A DNA stretch of 5,232 nucleotides from NCBI GenBank assembly GCA_945906975.1, contig CAMDRY010000251.1:1-5232 (forward strand), given 5' to 3'. Below are positions 1 to 4,735 of this stretch, in pieces; the stretch's first letter is position 1; each line of letters opens with the position of its first letter. This DNA is from Bordetella parapertussis (GTDB lineage: Bacteria; Pseudomonadota; Gammaproteobacteria; Burkholderiales; SG8-39). A model generated the notes under the pieces. The model was not told the origin of the DNA, searched no databases, and saw only the letters and a program-made list of their open reading frames with translations. A program made the translations under genes and the position numbers.

Positions 1-1
1 C

Positions 2-73
2 ACCTGCGCACTGGCCAATCTGTACATGGTGCGACGAACTTTGTTGCTGCAACAGGATAGGTGCGCCCGATGA
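2..73 (+). CDS. IS5-family transposase, C-terminal end only
   Basis: The frame is open at the left edge and ends at TGA 71-73, giving 23 residues: TCALANLYMVRR followed by TLLLQQDRCAR. IS5-family DDE transposases commonly finish with a helix of the type LFALANLyxxRrxL, and this tail fits that pattern closely. Nothing of the DDE catalytic core lies inside the window, so intactness cannot be judged. An alternative frame (1-60, stop TAG) is also open but gives a tail with no recognisable family character. The non-coding stretch with an IS5-like terminal repeat just downstream supports the transposase reading. Confidence is moderate because only 23 residues are available. Confidence 0.5.
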   Translation, partial: TCALANLYMVRRTLLLQQDRCAR

Positions 74-174
74 ATGGGAAAAGGCAGCAAATGGAGTGCG
101 AACATGCCTCAATGGCATGCTCAAACCAGACTCAGTCCGCAGATTCATCGATTCAATGTCTCAATTTGAATTCT

Positions 175-204
175 TTGACCACTTATTCAGAACTTCGTTA
201 ATAC
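175..204 (+). promoter_or_regulatory. Candidate hybrid promoter across the IS/host junction
   Basis: TTGACC (175-180) matches five of six bases of the sigma-70 -35 box and lies inside the proposed IS end. After an 18-bp spacer comes TAATAC (199-204), a weak -10 with three of six matches, in the flanking host DNA. The expected start site is near 211, leaving a leader of about 130 nt before the membrane-protein gene at 341. Outward -35 boxes in IS ends that join a host -10 are a known way of activating neighbours. The poor -10 keeps confidence low. Confidence 0.3.
182..197. repeat. Candidate right terminal inverted repeat of the IS5-like element
   Basis: CTTATTCAGAACTTCG reads inward from its right end as CGAAGTTCTGAATAAG. 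It shares the GAATAAG core and the GAAG tip region with the IS5 end recalled from memory, 12 of 16 positions in all. The TTAA directly outside (198-201) would be the target duplication. A small dyad, ATTCAA at 151-156 and TTGAAT at 166-171, lies just inside and may be a subterminal element. The call depends on finding the matching left end. Confidence 0.4.
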
Positions 205-340
205 TGTCCAGCCTTGATTTATCCGGCAATGTCCCCGGCTTTGCGCGGCGTGACAGGGAGCTTGGCTGCCCCTGCACATTGACGCAGCCGAGAGGGTAAG
301 ATCGCCCTGCAGCGCAGGCCGCGCGTTCAACGGAGACATC
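205..340. other. Leader region without a gene
   Basis: No convincing coding sequence is visible. A frame running from 96 to 299 on the + strand crosses the proposed IS boundary and encodes nothing recognisable. The only clear signal is the Shine-Dalgarno sequence GGAGA at 332-336, which serves the gene at 341. No strong hairpin with a T-run was seen. With positions 74-204 (IS tail and junction), the gene-free stretch totals about 267 bp. Confidence 0.6.
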
Positions 341-856
341 ATGCCCACCGAAATATCCAGCTTTGGCTACCTGCACACCGCAGTGAGCGTACTGCCGCTG
401 GGCTTCGGCGCCTATGCGCTGGCGCAGGACGGCCACATCGATCCGGCGAGCCGCGCCGGTGGCGCGTATCTTTTCACCATGCTGCTTGGCTGCGCCACCG
501 GCTTGTTCATTTTCGCCCACGGCGGCTTCAGCGCCGGTCATGCGCTCACCCTGGTGATGCTGGCCCTGCTGCTGACGGGCGCGTTTGCGCCGCGCCTGCA
601 CCGACTGGGCCGCGCCGCGCCCTATGTGCAGACCAGTTGCTTTTCGACCAGCTATTTTTTGCTCATGGTCTTCGCCACAACCGAAGCGCTGACACGACTG
701 CCGCCGGCACAGCCTTATGCGCCGGGGCCGGCGGCGCCAGAGTTGATCCCGCTACGGCTTACGCTGCTGCTGGCTTATGCAAGCGGCCTGGGTTGGCAGT
801 TGCGCCGATTGCATCGACTGCATCGACTGCATCGAATGGGTATGCGCGAACGGTAG
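341..856 (+). CDS. Small integral membrane protein, DUF2306-like
   Basis: The protein has 171 residues and about five hydrophobic segments: near 8-27, 43-60, 65-84, 100-116 and 137-152. There is no separate signal peptide; the first helix probably serves as the anchor. The early LHTAV, the FAHGGFSAGHAL stretch (58-69) and APYVQTS (93-99) recall small bacterial membrane proteins of the DUF2306 type, which have no assigned function; this is a resemblance from memory. His60 and His67 sit at helix ends and could bind a cofactor, but that is speculative. The ATG start is well supported by GGAGA at 332-336, five bases after an A-C-G. The C-terminus, residues 155-165, is a basic RLHRLHRLHR-type tail made by a 9-bp tandem repeat. 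The gene probably stands alone or is read through into the monooxygenase gene 123 bp downstream. Confidence 0.75.
   Translation: MPTEISSFGYLHTAVSVLPLGFGAYALAQDGHIDPASRAGGAYLFTMLLGCATGLFIFAHGGFSAGHALTLVMLALLLTGAFAPRLHRLGRAAPYVQTSCFSTSYFLLMVFATTEALTRLPPAQPYAPGPAAPELIPLRLTLLLAYASGLGWQLRRLHRLHRLHRMGMRER
806..832 (+). repeat. 9-bp tandem repeat, three copies, in a coding 3' end
   Basis: Copies are CGATTGCAT (806-814), CGACTGCAT (815-823) and CGACTGCAT (824-832), followed by a partial CGA. The unit is a multiple of three, so it keeps the frame and adds Arg-Leu-His each time. This gives the membrane protein a positively charged tail that could vary in length between strains by slippage. Confidence 0.9.
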
Positions 857-902
857 ATCGGGACAAACCGCCACTGATCGGGCGCCAAAGCCAACTTGCC
901 CC

Positions 903-916
903 GTTTGCACGCAAAC
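903..916. promoter_or_regulatory. Inverted repeat GTTTGC-AC-GCAAAC upstream of the monooxygenase gene
   Basis: Two perfect 6-bp arms (903-908 and 911-916) are separated by two bases. The site lies ten bases left of the FNR-type box, in the intergenic region. It has the size and TTGC/GCAA arms of many dimeric-regulator operators, but no specific regulator can be named. It could also be chance. Confidence 0.3.
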
Positions 917-926
917 TGCATGCTGA

Positions 927-940
927 TTGATCCACATCAA
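927..940. promoter_or_regulatory. FNR/Anr/FixK-type box, perfect consensus
   Basis: TTGAT (927-931), CCAC, ATCAA (936-940) matches the TTGAT-N4-ATCAA consensus of the FNR/Anr/Dnr/FixK branch of the Crp family at all ten fixed bases. It lies between the membrane-protein gene and the monooxygenase gene, centred at 933.5. If it acts at the usual class II position (-41.5), the start site would be near 975, five bases before the chosen ATG at 980. The -10 region is poor in either candidate spacing (CACACT 962-967 or TGCAAT 971-976), so the direction of control, activation or repression, is open. Confidence 0.6.
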
Positions 941-979
941 ATCGGCCGTATGCACGGCGCGCACACTGCGTGCAATCTC

Positions 980-2158
980 ATGGTCCTCCCCCTCTCCACC
1001 GACCTGCCGCCGCTGGTCATTCGCGGTCGCGCTGTCCTGCCCCTGGTGCAAGGCGGCATGGGCGTGGGCATTTCCGCGCACAAACTGGCCGGCAGCGTGG
1101 CGCGCCTCGGCGCGGTTGGAACCATCTCCAGCGTCGATTTGCGCCGCCACCACCCGGACCTGATGAAAGCCACCGGCAGGAGCCGCGACAAGGCGCTCAT
1201 CAACGCCGCCAATCTCACCGCACTGGACCGCGAAGTGCGCGCGGCACTCGCCATGGCCGAAGGTCAGGGCATGGTCGCAGTCAATATCATGCGCGCCGTA
1301 TCCGAATACGCGCCGCTGGTGCGCCAGAGCTGCGAATCAGGCGCCCAGGCTATCGTGGTTGGTGCCGGGCTGCCCCTGGATTTGCCCGAACTCACCGCCG
1401 CGTGGCCCGAGGTCGCGCTCATACCCATACTGTCGGACGCGCGCGGCATTGCCATCGTGCTGAAAAAATGGCTTAAAAAAGGCCGCCTTCCCGATGCCAT
1501 TGTGATCGAGCATCCGCGCTACGCCGGCGGCCATCTGGGCGCGGCGCGCATTGAAGACCTCAATGACCCGCGCTTCGAGTTTGCACGCGTGCTCGAGGAC
1601 AGCTTGGCGCTGATGCACGAACTGGGCATAGCGCGCGAGCGCATGCCGCTGATCCCCGCGGGCGGCATCACGACAACACAACAACTGCGCGAACTGCTGG
1701 CACTGGGTGCCGCGGCGGTGCAACTGGGAACGCCTTTTGCAGTCACCGAAGAAGGCGATGCCCACCCCAACTTCAAACATGTGCTCGCTGACGCCAAGCC
1801 GGAGGACATTGTGGAATTCATGAGCGTGGCCGGACTGCCGGCACGCGCCGTGCGTACGCCCTGGCTGGAACACTACCTGCAAAAATTGCCGGTGCTGGTT
1901 CGTCGCGCCAAGCCGCGCGCGCAGTGCACCCTCGCCTTCGATTGCCTCGCCACCTGCGGGCTGCGCGATGGCATCCCGAAGATCGGGCAGTTCTGCATCG
2001 ACCTGCATCTGGCCGCTGCGGTGGCGGGCGATGTCGAACGCGGGCTGTTTTTTCGCGGTGCCGCCTCCCTGCCCTTTGGTAACGCAATCCGGCCGGTGCG
2101 CGCGTTGATGGACTACCTGCTCAACGGACGCATGCCAGAACCGGACACCGCCGCCTGA
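980..2158 (+). CDS. Nitronate monooxygenase family protein (FMN-dependent, NPD/2-nitropropane dioxygenase type)
   Basis: This is a cytoplasmic TIM-barrel flavoenzyme of 392 residues. The family oxidises alkyl nitronates such as propionate 3-nitronate using FMN and O2, though many members have other or unknown substrates. Visible motifs are QGGMGVGIS (24-32) at the FMN site, AIVVGAGLP (124-132), AGGHLGA (182-188) with the likely catalytic-base His185, PLIPAGGI (223-230) and QLGTPFAVTEE (248-258), which together bind the FMN phosphate. The C-terminal part has a Cys cluster at 316, 322, 326 and 339 (CxxxxxxCxxxCGLRDG and GQFCID), absent from the minimal fold. Longer starts exist at TTG 896, ATG 920 and ATG 950, but none has a ribosome binding site and the first two would place the FNR-type box inside the gene. 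ATG 980 begins just before the conserved LPPLVIRGR and also lacks a Shine-Dalgarno sequence, so translation may be nearly leaderless. Confidence 0.88.
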   Translation: MVLPLSTDLPPLVIRGRAVLPLVQGGMGVGISAHKLAGSVARLGAVGTISSVDLRRHHPDLMKATGRSRDKALINAANLTALDREVRAALAMAEGQGMVAVNIMRAVSEYAPLVRQSCESGAQAIVVGAGLPLDLPELTAAWPEVALIPILSDARGIAIVLKKWLKKGRLPDAIVIEHPRYAGGHLGAARIEDLNDPRFEFARVLEDSLALMHELGIARERMPLIPAGGITTTQQLRELLALGAAAVQLGTPFAVTEEGDAHPNFKHVLADAKPEDIVEFMSVAGLPARAVRTPWLEHYLQKLPVLVRRAKPRAQCTLAFDCLATCGLRDGIPKIGQFCIDLHLAAAVAGDVERGLFFRGAASLPFGNAIRPVRALMDYLLNGRMPEPDTAA

Positions 2159-2208
2159 GGGACGGCAAGACATTGTGCGGCACCATGCCAGCCGCCTCAA
2201 ACTCGCCC

Positions 2209-2235
2209 GGAAAGGCGCGCCCACAGGGCGTTTCC
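2209..2235. terminator. Bulged hairpin between the convergent genes
   Basis: GGAAA (2209-2213) pairs with TTTCC (2231-2235) and CGCCC (2218-2222) with GGGCG (2226-2230). The loop is ACA and a GGCG bulge sits on the left arm, giving ten pairs in total. It lies 51 bp after the monooxygenase stop and 66 bp beyond the methyltransferase stop, where a bidirectional terminator would be expected. There is no T-run on either side, so it is not a canonical intrinsic terminator. Confidence 0.3.
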
Positions 2236-2287
2236 AGCCTGCCTCTGAACGCAATGACCACCTTGCAGCGGCTCATTGTTGATGCGC

Positions 2288-2301
2288 AGCGTTCCGACGC
2301 T
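2288..2301. terminator. Small hairpin at the methyltransferase stop codon
   Basis: AGCGT (2288-2292) and ACGCT (2297-2301) form a 5-bp stem around the loop TCCG. On the minus strand it begins at the last base of the TAA stop of the exported methyltransferase gene. No T-run follows. It may be a weak mRNA 3'-end structure or chance. Confidence 0.2.
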
Positions 2302-3227
2302 TACGGTGCTGCCCGGCGCGCCGACCAGACTTCCCGTGCACCGCCATGAACCTCCAGCACACCGGACATTTCATGCTCAGTGGCGTTGCCGCTGAAGTTC
2401 ATCATTTTGCCGCGGACGAACACGCTAAAACGCACCGACTCCCCTTTGACGACAAAATCGCGCAAGGGAAGCATGTCTGTGCCGATGCGTGCAAAGCCGG
2501 TCAGCACCTCGGGATCCTGCATCACGCTGATCGTGACCGGCTCGGCGACCAGCGACTTGGGCAGGCTGAGCTGCCAGCCTCCGCCCAGACGCGCAGGCAC
2601 CAGGTAAAAGTAAAGAACGGTGCGGGTGACGCCGCTGATTTGTTCCTTCTCCGCCACATCGAAGCTCAACACCTTGTCCGCCGGCCACGGCAACAGGGGA
2701 TAGTCATGTGAAACGATGCGCGTCCCCGGCTTGAGTTCGGCACGAAACTTGGGTACCAAGCGCGGCACAAATCGCGGCAGCAAGTACAAGGTGATGACAC
2801 TCGCATCGCGATAATCCGATTCAAACAGGTCGGCCGCGCGAAAGGACACGCGTCCGGACACGCCCGCCTCCTTCGCCTGTGCATTCGCCAGTTCGATCAG
2901 CTTGGGCTGGATTTCTATACCGACACCACGCGCGCCGAAGCGCCTGGCCGCCGTGATGACCAGGCGCCCGTCGCCCGAGCCCAGATCGTAGACAAGGTCG
3001 TCCTTGCCAATGTCGGCCATCTTGAGCAACTCCTCGACAATGGGCCAGGGCGTCGGGACGTAGGGACCGGCGATGTTGTCTTTGGCGTCGGTGGCACCGC
3101 CCGCCTGCACCGATGCGGTCTGCGCCGCCGCTTCGGATGAAAAACCAGGCAACAAAGCAAGGGAACAACAAACCAACATTGTGGCGAGCAGCCGCGAGGG
3201 CGCGACGCGGGGCTTGCGATAAGTCAT
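2301..3227 (-). CDS. Exported class I SAM-dependent methyltransferase-like protein
   Basis: The protein has 308 residues. Residues 1-35 look like a Sec signal peptide: basic MTYRKPRVAPSR, a hydrophobic core at 13-29, and an AAA|Q cleavage site after 35. No lipobox was seen. The Rossmann methyltransferase domain follows: PYVPTPWPIVEELLKMA (55-71), motif I VYDLGSGDGR (79-88), acidic Glu105 ending strand 2 (GIEIQP) and AADLF (131-135). LYLLPRFVPRL (147-157) and SHDYPLLPW (173-181) resemble the FAM173/ATP synthase c-subunit lysine methyltransferase group. From about 210 to the end there is a beta-rich C-terminal part (GGGWQLSLP, then MMNFSGNATEHEMSGVLEV), probably a separate small domain. The target is unknown. 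The ATG is 12 nt after the cupin stop, and its Shine-Dalgarno AGGA overlaps that TAG, suggesting translational coupling as the third gene of the operon. A periplasmic location is odd, since SAM is a cytoplasmic cofactor. Confidence 0.82.
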   Translation of the reverse strand: MTYRKPRVAPSRLLATMLVCCSLALLPGFSSEAAAQTASVQAGGATDAKDNIAGPYVPTPWPIVEELLKMADIGKDDLVYDLGSGDGRLVITAARRFGARGVGIEIQPKLIELANAQAKEAGVSGRVSFRAADLFESDYRDASVITLYLLPRFVPRLVPKFRAELKPGTRIVSHDYPLLPWPADKVLSFDVAEKEQISGVTRTVLYFYLVPARLGGGWQLSLPKSLVAEPVTISVMQDPEVLTGFARIGTDMLPLRDFVVKGESVRFSVFVRGKMMNFSGNATEHEMSGVLEVHGGAREVWSARRAAP

Positions 3228-3239
3228 GTCCGTATAGTC

Positions 3240-3731
3240 CTAACGGTAATCGTCACGCACCTTGGCGGCAGAATGAAATGCCACCACAGTGCAATCGCCC
3301 GGGCCGGGCGCATTAGACTTGTGCCACACGCCCGGTGGCACAAGGTGCCAGAGATTTTCCAGCGTTTGCGCATCCCCTTCGCCGTAGCGGTCAATGCGCC
3401 ATTTTCCGTCGGTCTCGACATGGGTTTCCACCGGGCCCTCGAGCACCAGCAACACCTGCGTGCTGTTGGGATGACGCTCCACCGCGGTGTCCACGCCCGC
3501 ACGGCTGACCGCAACGCGAATGCTTGTCGCGGCCGCCGGCGCCATCGCCCCCAGGCTTGCCGGGTCAAGCGAAACAAAGGTCGAACGCAAGGCCGGCGCG
3601 CGCTCAAGCTGCGCGGCGGCATCCGACTGCGCGCGGCGCAGCCCAGCCATCACCCCCGGCTGCCCGACAAAACGCTGCAAGGCTTCAATGACCGCGCGCG
3701 CGTCCGCGGTAATACTGGGGTTGCTCAACAC
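3240..3731 (-). CDS. Single-domain cupin protein
   Basis: The protein has 163 residues from the chosen GTG. An N-terminal helical region (9-45, rich in Ala and Arg) precedes a cupin barrel. Motif 1 is ERHPNSTQVLLVLEG (85-99), with His87 and Gln92 in place of the usual HxH pair. Motif 2 is PPGVWHKSN (132-140), with His137. Three-His metal sites are therefore incomplete, so it may bind metal atypically or act as a sugar- or ligand-binding cupin. Enzymatic role is unknown. No ATG is available: GTG 3731 and TTG 3728 both follow a G-run (3737-3742) at usable spacing, while GTG 3788 would add 19 residues and overlap the upstream gene by 38 bp with a weaker GAGG. The gene starts 19 nt after the aldolase stop and ends 12 nt before the methyltransferase start, so it is the middle gene of a likely operon. 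Confidence 0.78.
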   Translation of the reverse strand: MLSNPSITADARAVIEALQRFVGQPGVMAGLRRAQSDAAAQLERAPALRSTFVSLDPASLGAMAPAAATSIRVAVSRAGVDTAVERHPNSTQVLLVLEGPVETHVETDGKWRIDRYGEGDAQTLENLWHLVPPGVWHKSNAPGPGDCTVVAFHSAAKVRDDYR

Positions 3732-3750
3732 GCTCGCCCCCCGCGTCTGT

Positions 3751-4518
3751 TCAATTGGCGTAACCGGGGAGATCGCGGTCGAGCACACGCATCATCGCCT
3801 CGAAGTAGAGGCGCTCGCGCTCGGCGCGAGAGTGGCGGTCGTTGACAGGCGGCAACTGGACATTGGCAACGATCTCGTCGCTCAGCACCTCAAGCGGCCG
3901 GCCGGCGCCCATGGCCAGAACCTGGGTGCGACATACGCGCTCCAGCTTGTACAGGCGCCGGTAGGCCTGGGCGATGGTGTCCCCGGTGACCAGTACGCCG
4001 TGATTTTTCATGAACACGATGTATTTGTCGCCCATCACTGCCGCGAGGCGCTCGCCCTCGGACAGAAAATCTGCGGTGCCACAATAATGGTCGTCATAGG
4101 CGATATGGCCGTGGAAAAACGCCGCGGTCTGGTTGGCCGGCAGCAGACGGTTTTCTTTGAGCATGTTGAGCGCGAGCGCCCAAGTCTGGTGGGTGTGCAA
4201 TACCACCTTGGCCCCGGTGATGCGGTGGATGGGGGCGTGTATGCACTGCGCTGAGAGCTCCACCACACCCTCACCCTCGAGCGTCTTGCCGGTCTCGTCG
4301 AACACGATCATATCGCTGGCGCGCGCCTCCGACCAATGCAAGCCAAAGGGCAGGATCAGGTACTGACCACTGCGGCCCGGAACCGTCACGGTGAAGTGGT
4401 TGTCTATGCCTTCGTCGAGCTCATCGAGGACGGCAAGGCGGTGGGCGGCGGCAAGCTGCACCCTGGCCTGGGTGAGCGGATCAAGTGCGCGCGTGGAGGA
4501 AATCGGATGGACGGACAT
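3751..4518 (-). CDS. Class II aldolase/adducin domain protein
   Basis: This cytoplasmic protein has 255 residues, the usual size for the family, which includes fuculose-phosphate aldolase, ribulose-phosphate epimerase and adducin-like enzymes. Visible features are NHFTVTVPG (40-48), the zinc pair in VVLHTHQTWALAL (His108, His110) and the third zinc ligand in KNHGVLVTGD (His173). The position four residues before His94, which carries the acid Glu73 in FucA or Asp76 in AraD, is Ala90 here (ELSAQCIH). That fits the adducin-like branch rather than a classical sugar-phosphate aldolase. His136, His138 and His144 (FFHGHIAYDDHY) may add to the active site. The start is ATG 4518, supported by GGAG ending eight bases upstream; upstream in-frame ATGs (4542, 4605) would bury that site in coding sequence. 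It is the first gene of the likely operon with the cupin and methyltransferase. The substrate is not evident. Confidence 0.87.
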   Translation of the reverse strand: MSVHPISSTRALDPLTQARVQLAAAHRLAVLDELDEGIDNHFTVTVPGRSGQYLILPFGLHWSEARASDMIVFDETGKTLEGEGVVELSAQCIHAPIHRITGAKVVLHTHQTWALALNMLKENRLLPANQTAAFFHGHIAYDDHYCGTADFLSEGERLAAVMGDKYIVFMKNHGVLVTGDTIAQAYRRLYKLERVCRTQVLAMGAGRPLEVLSDEIVANVQLPPVNDRHSRAERERLYFEAMMRVLDRDLPGYAN

Positions 4519-4529
4519 GGCGCATCTCC

Positions 4530-4550
4530 AAAAAGCAGCCATACGGCTGC
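4530..4550 (-). promoter_or_regulatory. Attenuator-like hairpin with T5 in the operon leader
   Basis: On the minus strand the order is GCAGCC-GTAT-GGCTGC (4550 to 4535), a perfect 6-bp stem with a 4-nt loop, then TTTTT (4534-4530), then the Shine-Dalgarno GGAG of the aldolase gene. This has the layout of a small intrinsic terminator placed just ahead of the first gene. It could reduce readthrough or influence ribosome access. The stem is short, so partial termination at most is expected. Confidence 0.45.
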
Positions 4551-4633
4551 GTGGCGGGAAAATAGATTGTACGAACATAAAACCAGTCTGGCGGCAGTAT
4601 AACAAGCCCCCGCAGCCGCGATCCGCTTGCGCT

Positions 4634-4663
4634 TATATAGTAGGGCTTGCCGCCGTCTGCTAA
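4634..4663 (-). promoter_or_regulatory. Weak candidate promoter for the aldolase-cupin-methyltransferase operon
   Basis: On the minus strand TTAGCA (4663-4658, four of six matches to -35) is followed after 18 bp by TATATA (4639-4634, four of six matches to -10). Transcription would start near 4627, leaving a leader of about 110 nt that includes the T-tailed hairpin. The -35 lies within the left half of the inverted repeat at 4652-4697. Weak matches make this tentative. Confidence 0.3.
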
Positions 4664-4697
4664 ATTGATACGCTTTTTAAGCGATCGGCAGACCGGC
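4652..4697. repeat. Nested inverted repeat in the divergent intergenic region
   Basis: The outer arms are GCC-GTCTGC (4652-4660) and GCAGAC-CGGC (4688-4697), complementary apart from one bulged base. The inner arms are CGCTT (4671-4675) and AAGCG (4679-4683) around TTT. The element lies between the two divergent genes and overlaps the candidate operon promoter. It also contains TTGATA (4665-4670), a good + strand -35 match without a convincing -10. It could be an operator or a leader structure for the GNAT gene. Confidence 0.45.
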
Positions 4698-4735
4698 CGT
4701 ATTCACACCCTGCTCAAGGTGCCAGAACCGAACTC

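Larger units (their letters stand above)
1..197 (+). mobile_element. Right end of an IS5-family insertion sequence (partial)
   Basis: Seen: a short reading frame open to the left edge resembles the C-terminus of IS5-family transposases. It is followed by about 108 bp of non-coding DNA, AT-richer than its surroundings from roughly 140 on. The tail ends in CTTATTCAGAACTTCG (182-197), which matches 12 of 16 positions of the outer end of the IS5 terminal repeat as I recall it (CTTATTCGCACCTTCC). The next four bases, 198-201, are TTAA, which fits the YTAR target typical of the IS5 subgroup. Inference: this is the transposase-distal end of an IS5-like element whose body lies left of the window. The left end and the second target copy cannot be seen, so the boundary could shift by a few bases. 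Confidence 0.5.

Noticed and set aside
42..54. Perfect palindrome TGTTGC-T-GCAACA, operator-like
   Set aside because: It lies inside the transposase tail, where it encodes part of a Leu-Leu-Leu-Gln-Gln run, so chance or coding constraint is a sufficient explanation.
96..299. A 67-codon plus-strand frame in the IS tail and leader
   Set aside because: It runs across the IS junction, starts without a Shine-Dalgarno sequence and encodes nothing recognisable.
161..601. A 146-codon minus-strand frame across the leader and the membrane-protein gene
   Set aside because: It crosses the proposed IS boundary, overlaps the membrane protein with a good ribosome binding site, and its translation is low-complexity Gln/Ala/Arg.
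896..979. Longer N-terminus for the monooxygenase (TTG 896, ATG 920 or ATG 950)
   Set aside because: No Shine-Dalgarno precedes these codons, the extra residues do not resemble the family, and the two longest would place the FNR-type box and the adjoining dyad or part of it within coding sequence.
1462..1480. Two A-tracts (AAAAAA twice) as a possible programmed frameshift site in the monooxygenase gene
   Set aside because: The reading phase (CTG AAA AAA TGG CTT AAA AAA GGC) does not fit X-XXY-YYZ, and the zero frame continues through all later family motifs.
1337..2254. A 305-codon minus-strand open frame opposite the nitronate monooxygenase gene
   Set aside because: Its translation has no recognisable domain, is rich in Arg, Gln and His as GC-rich antisense frames are, and it lies across a strongly supported gene with intact motifs.
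3487..4254. A 255-codon plus-strand open frame opposite the cupin and aldolase genes (and a second at 3273-3845)
   Set aside because: These are antisense shadows of two well-supported genes; they lack a ribosome binding site and any family motif.
3240..4518. Aldolase plus cupin as the MtnB/MtnD pair of methionine salvage
   Set aside because: The cupin lacks the HxH...E metal motif of acireductone dioxygenase, the aldolase is of adducin-like type, and no other mtn gene is present.
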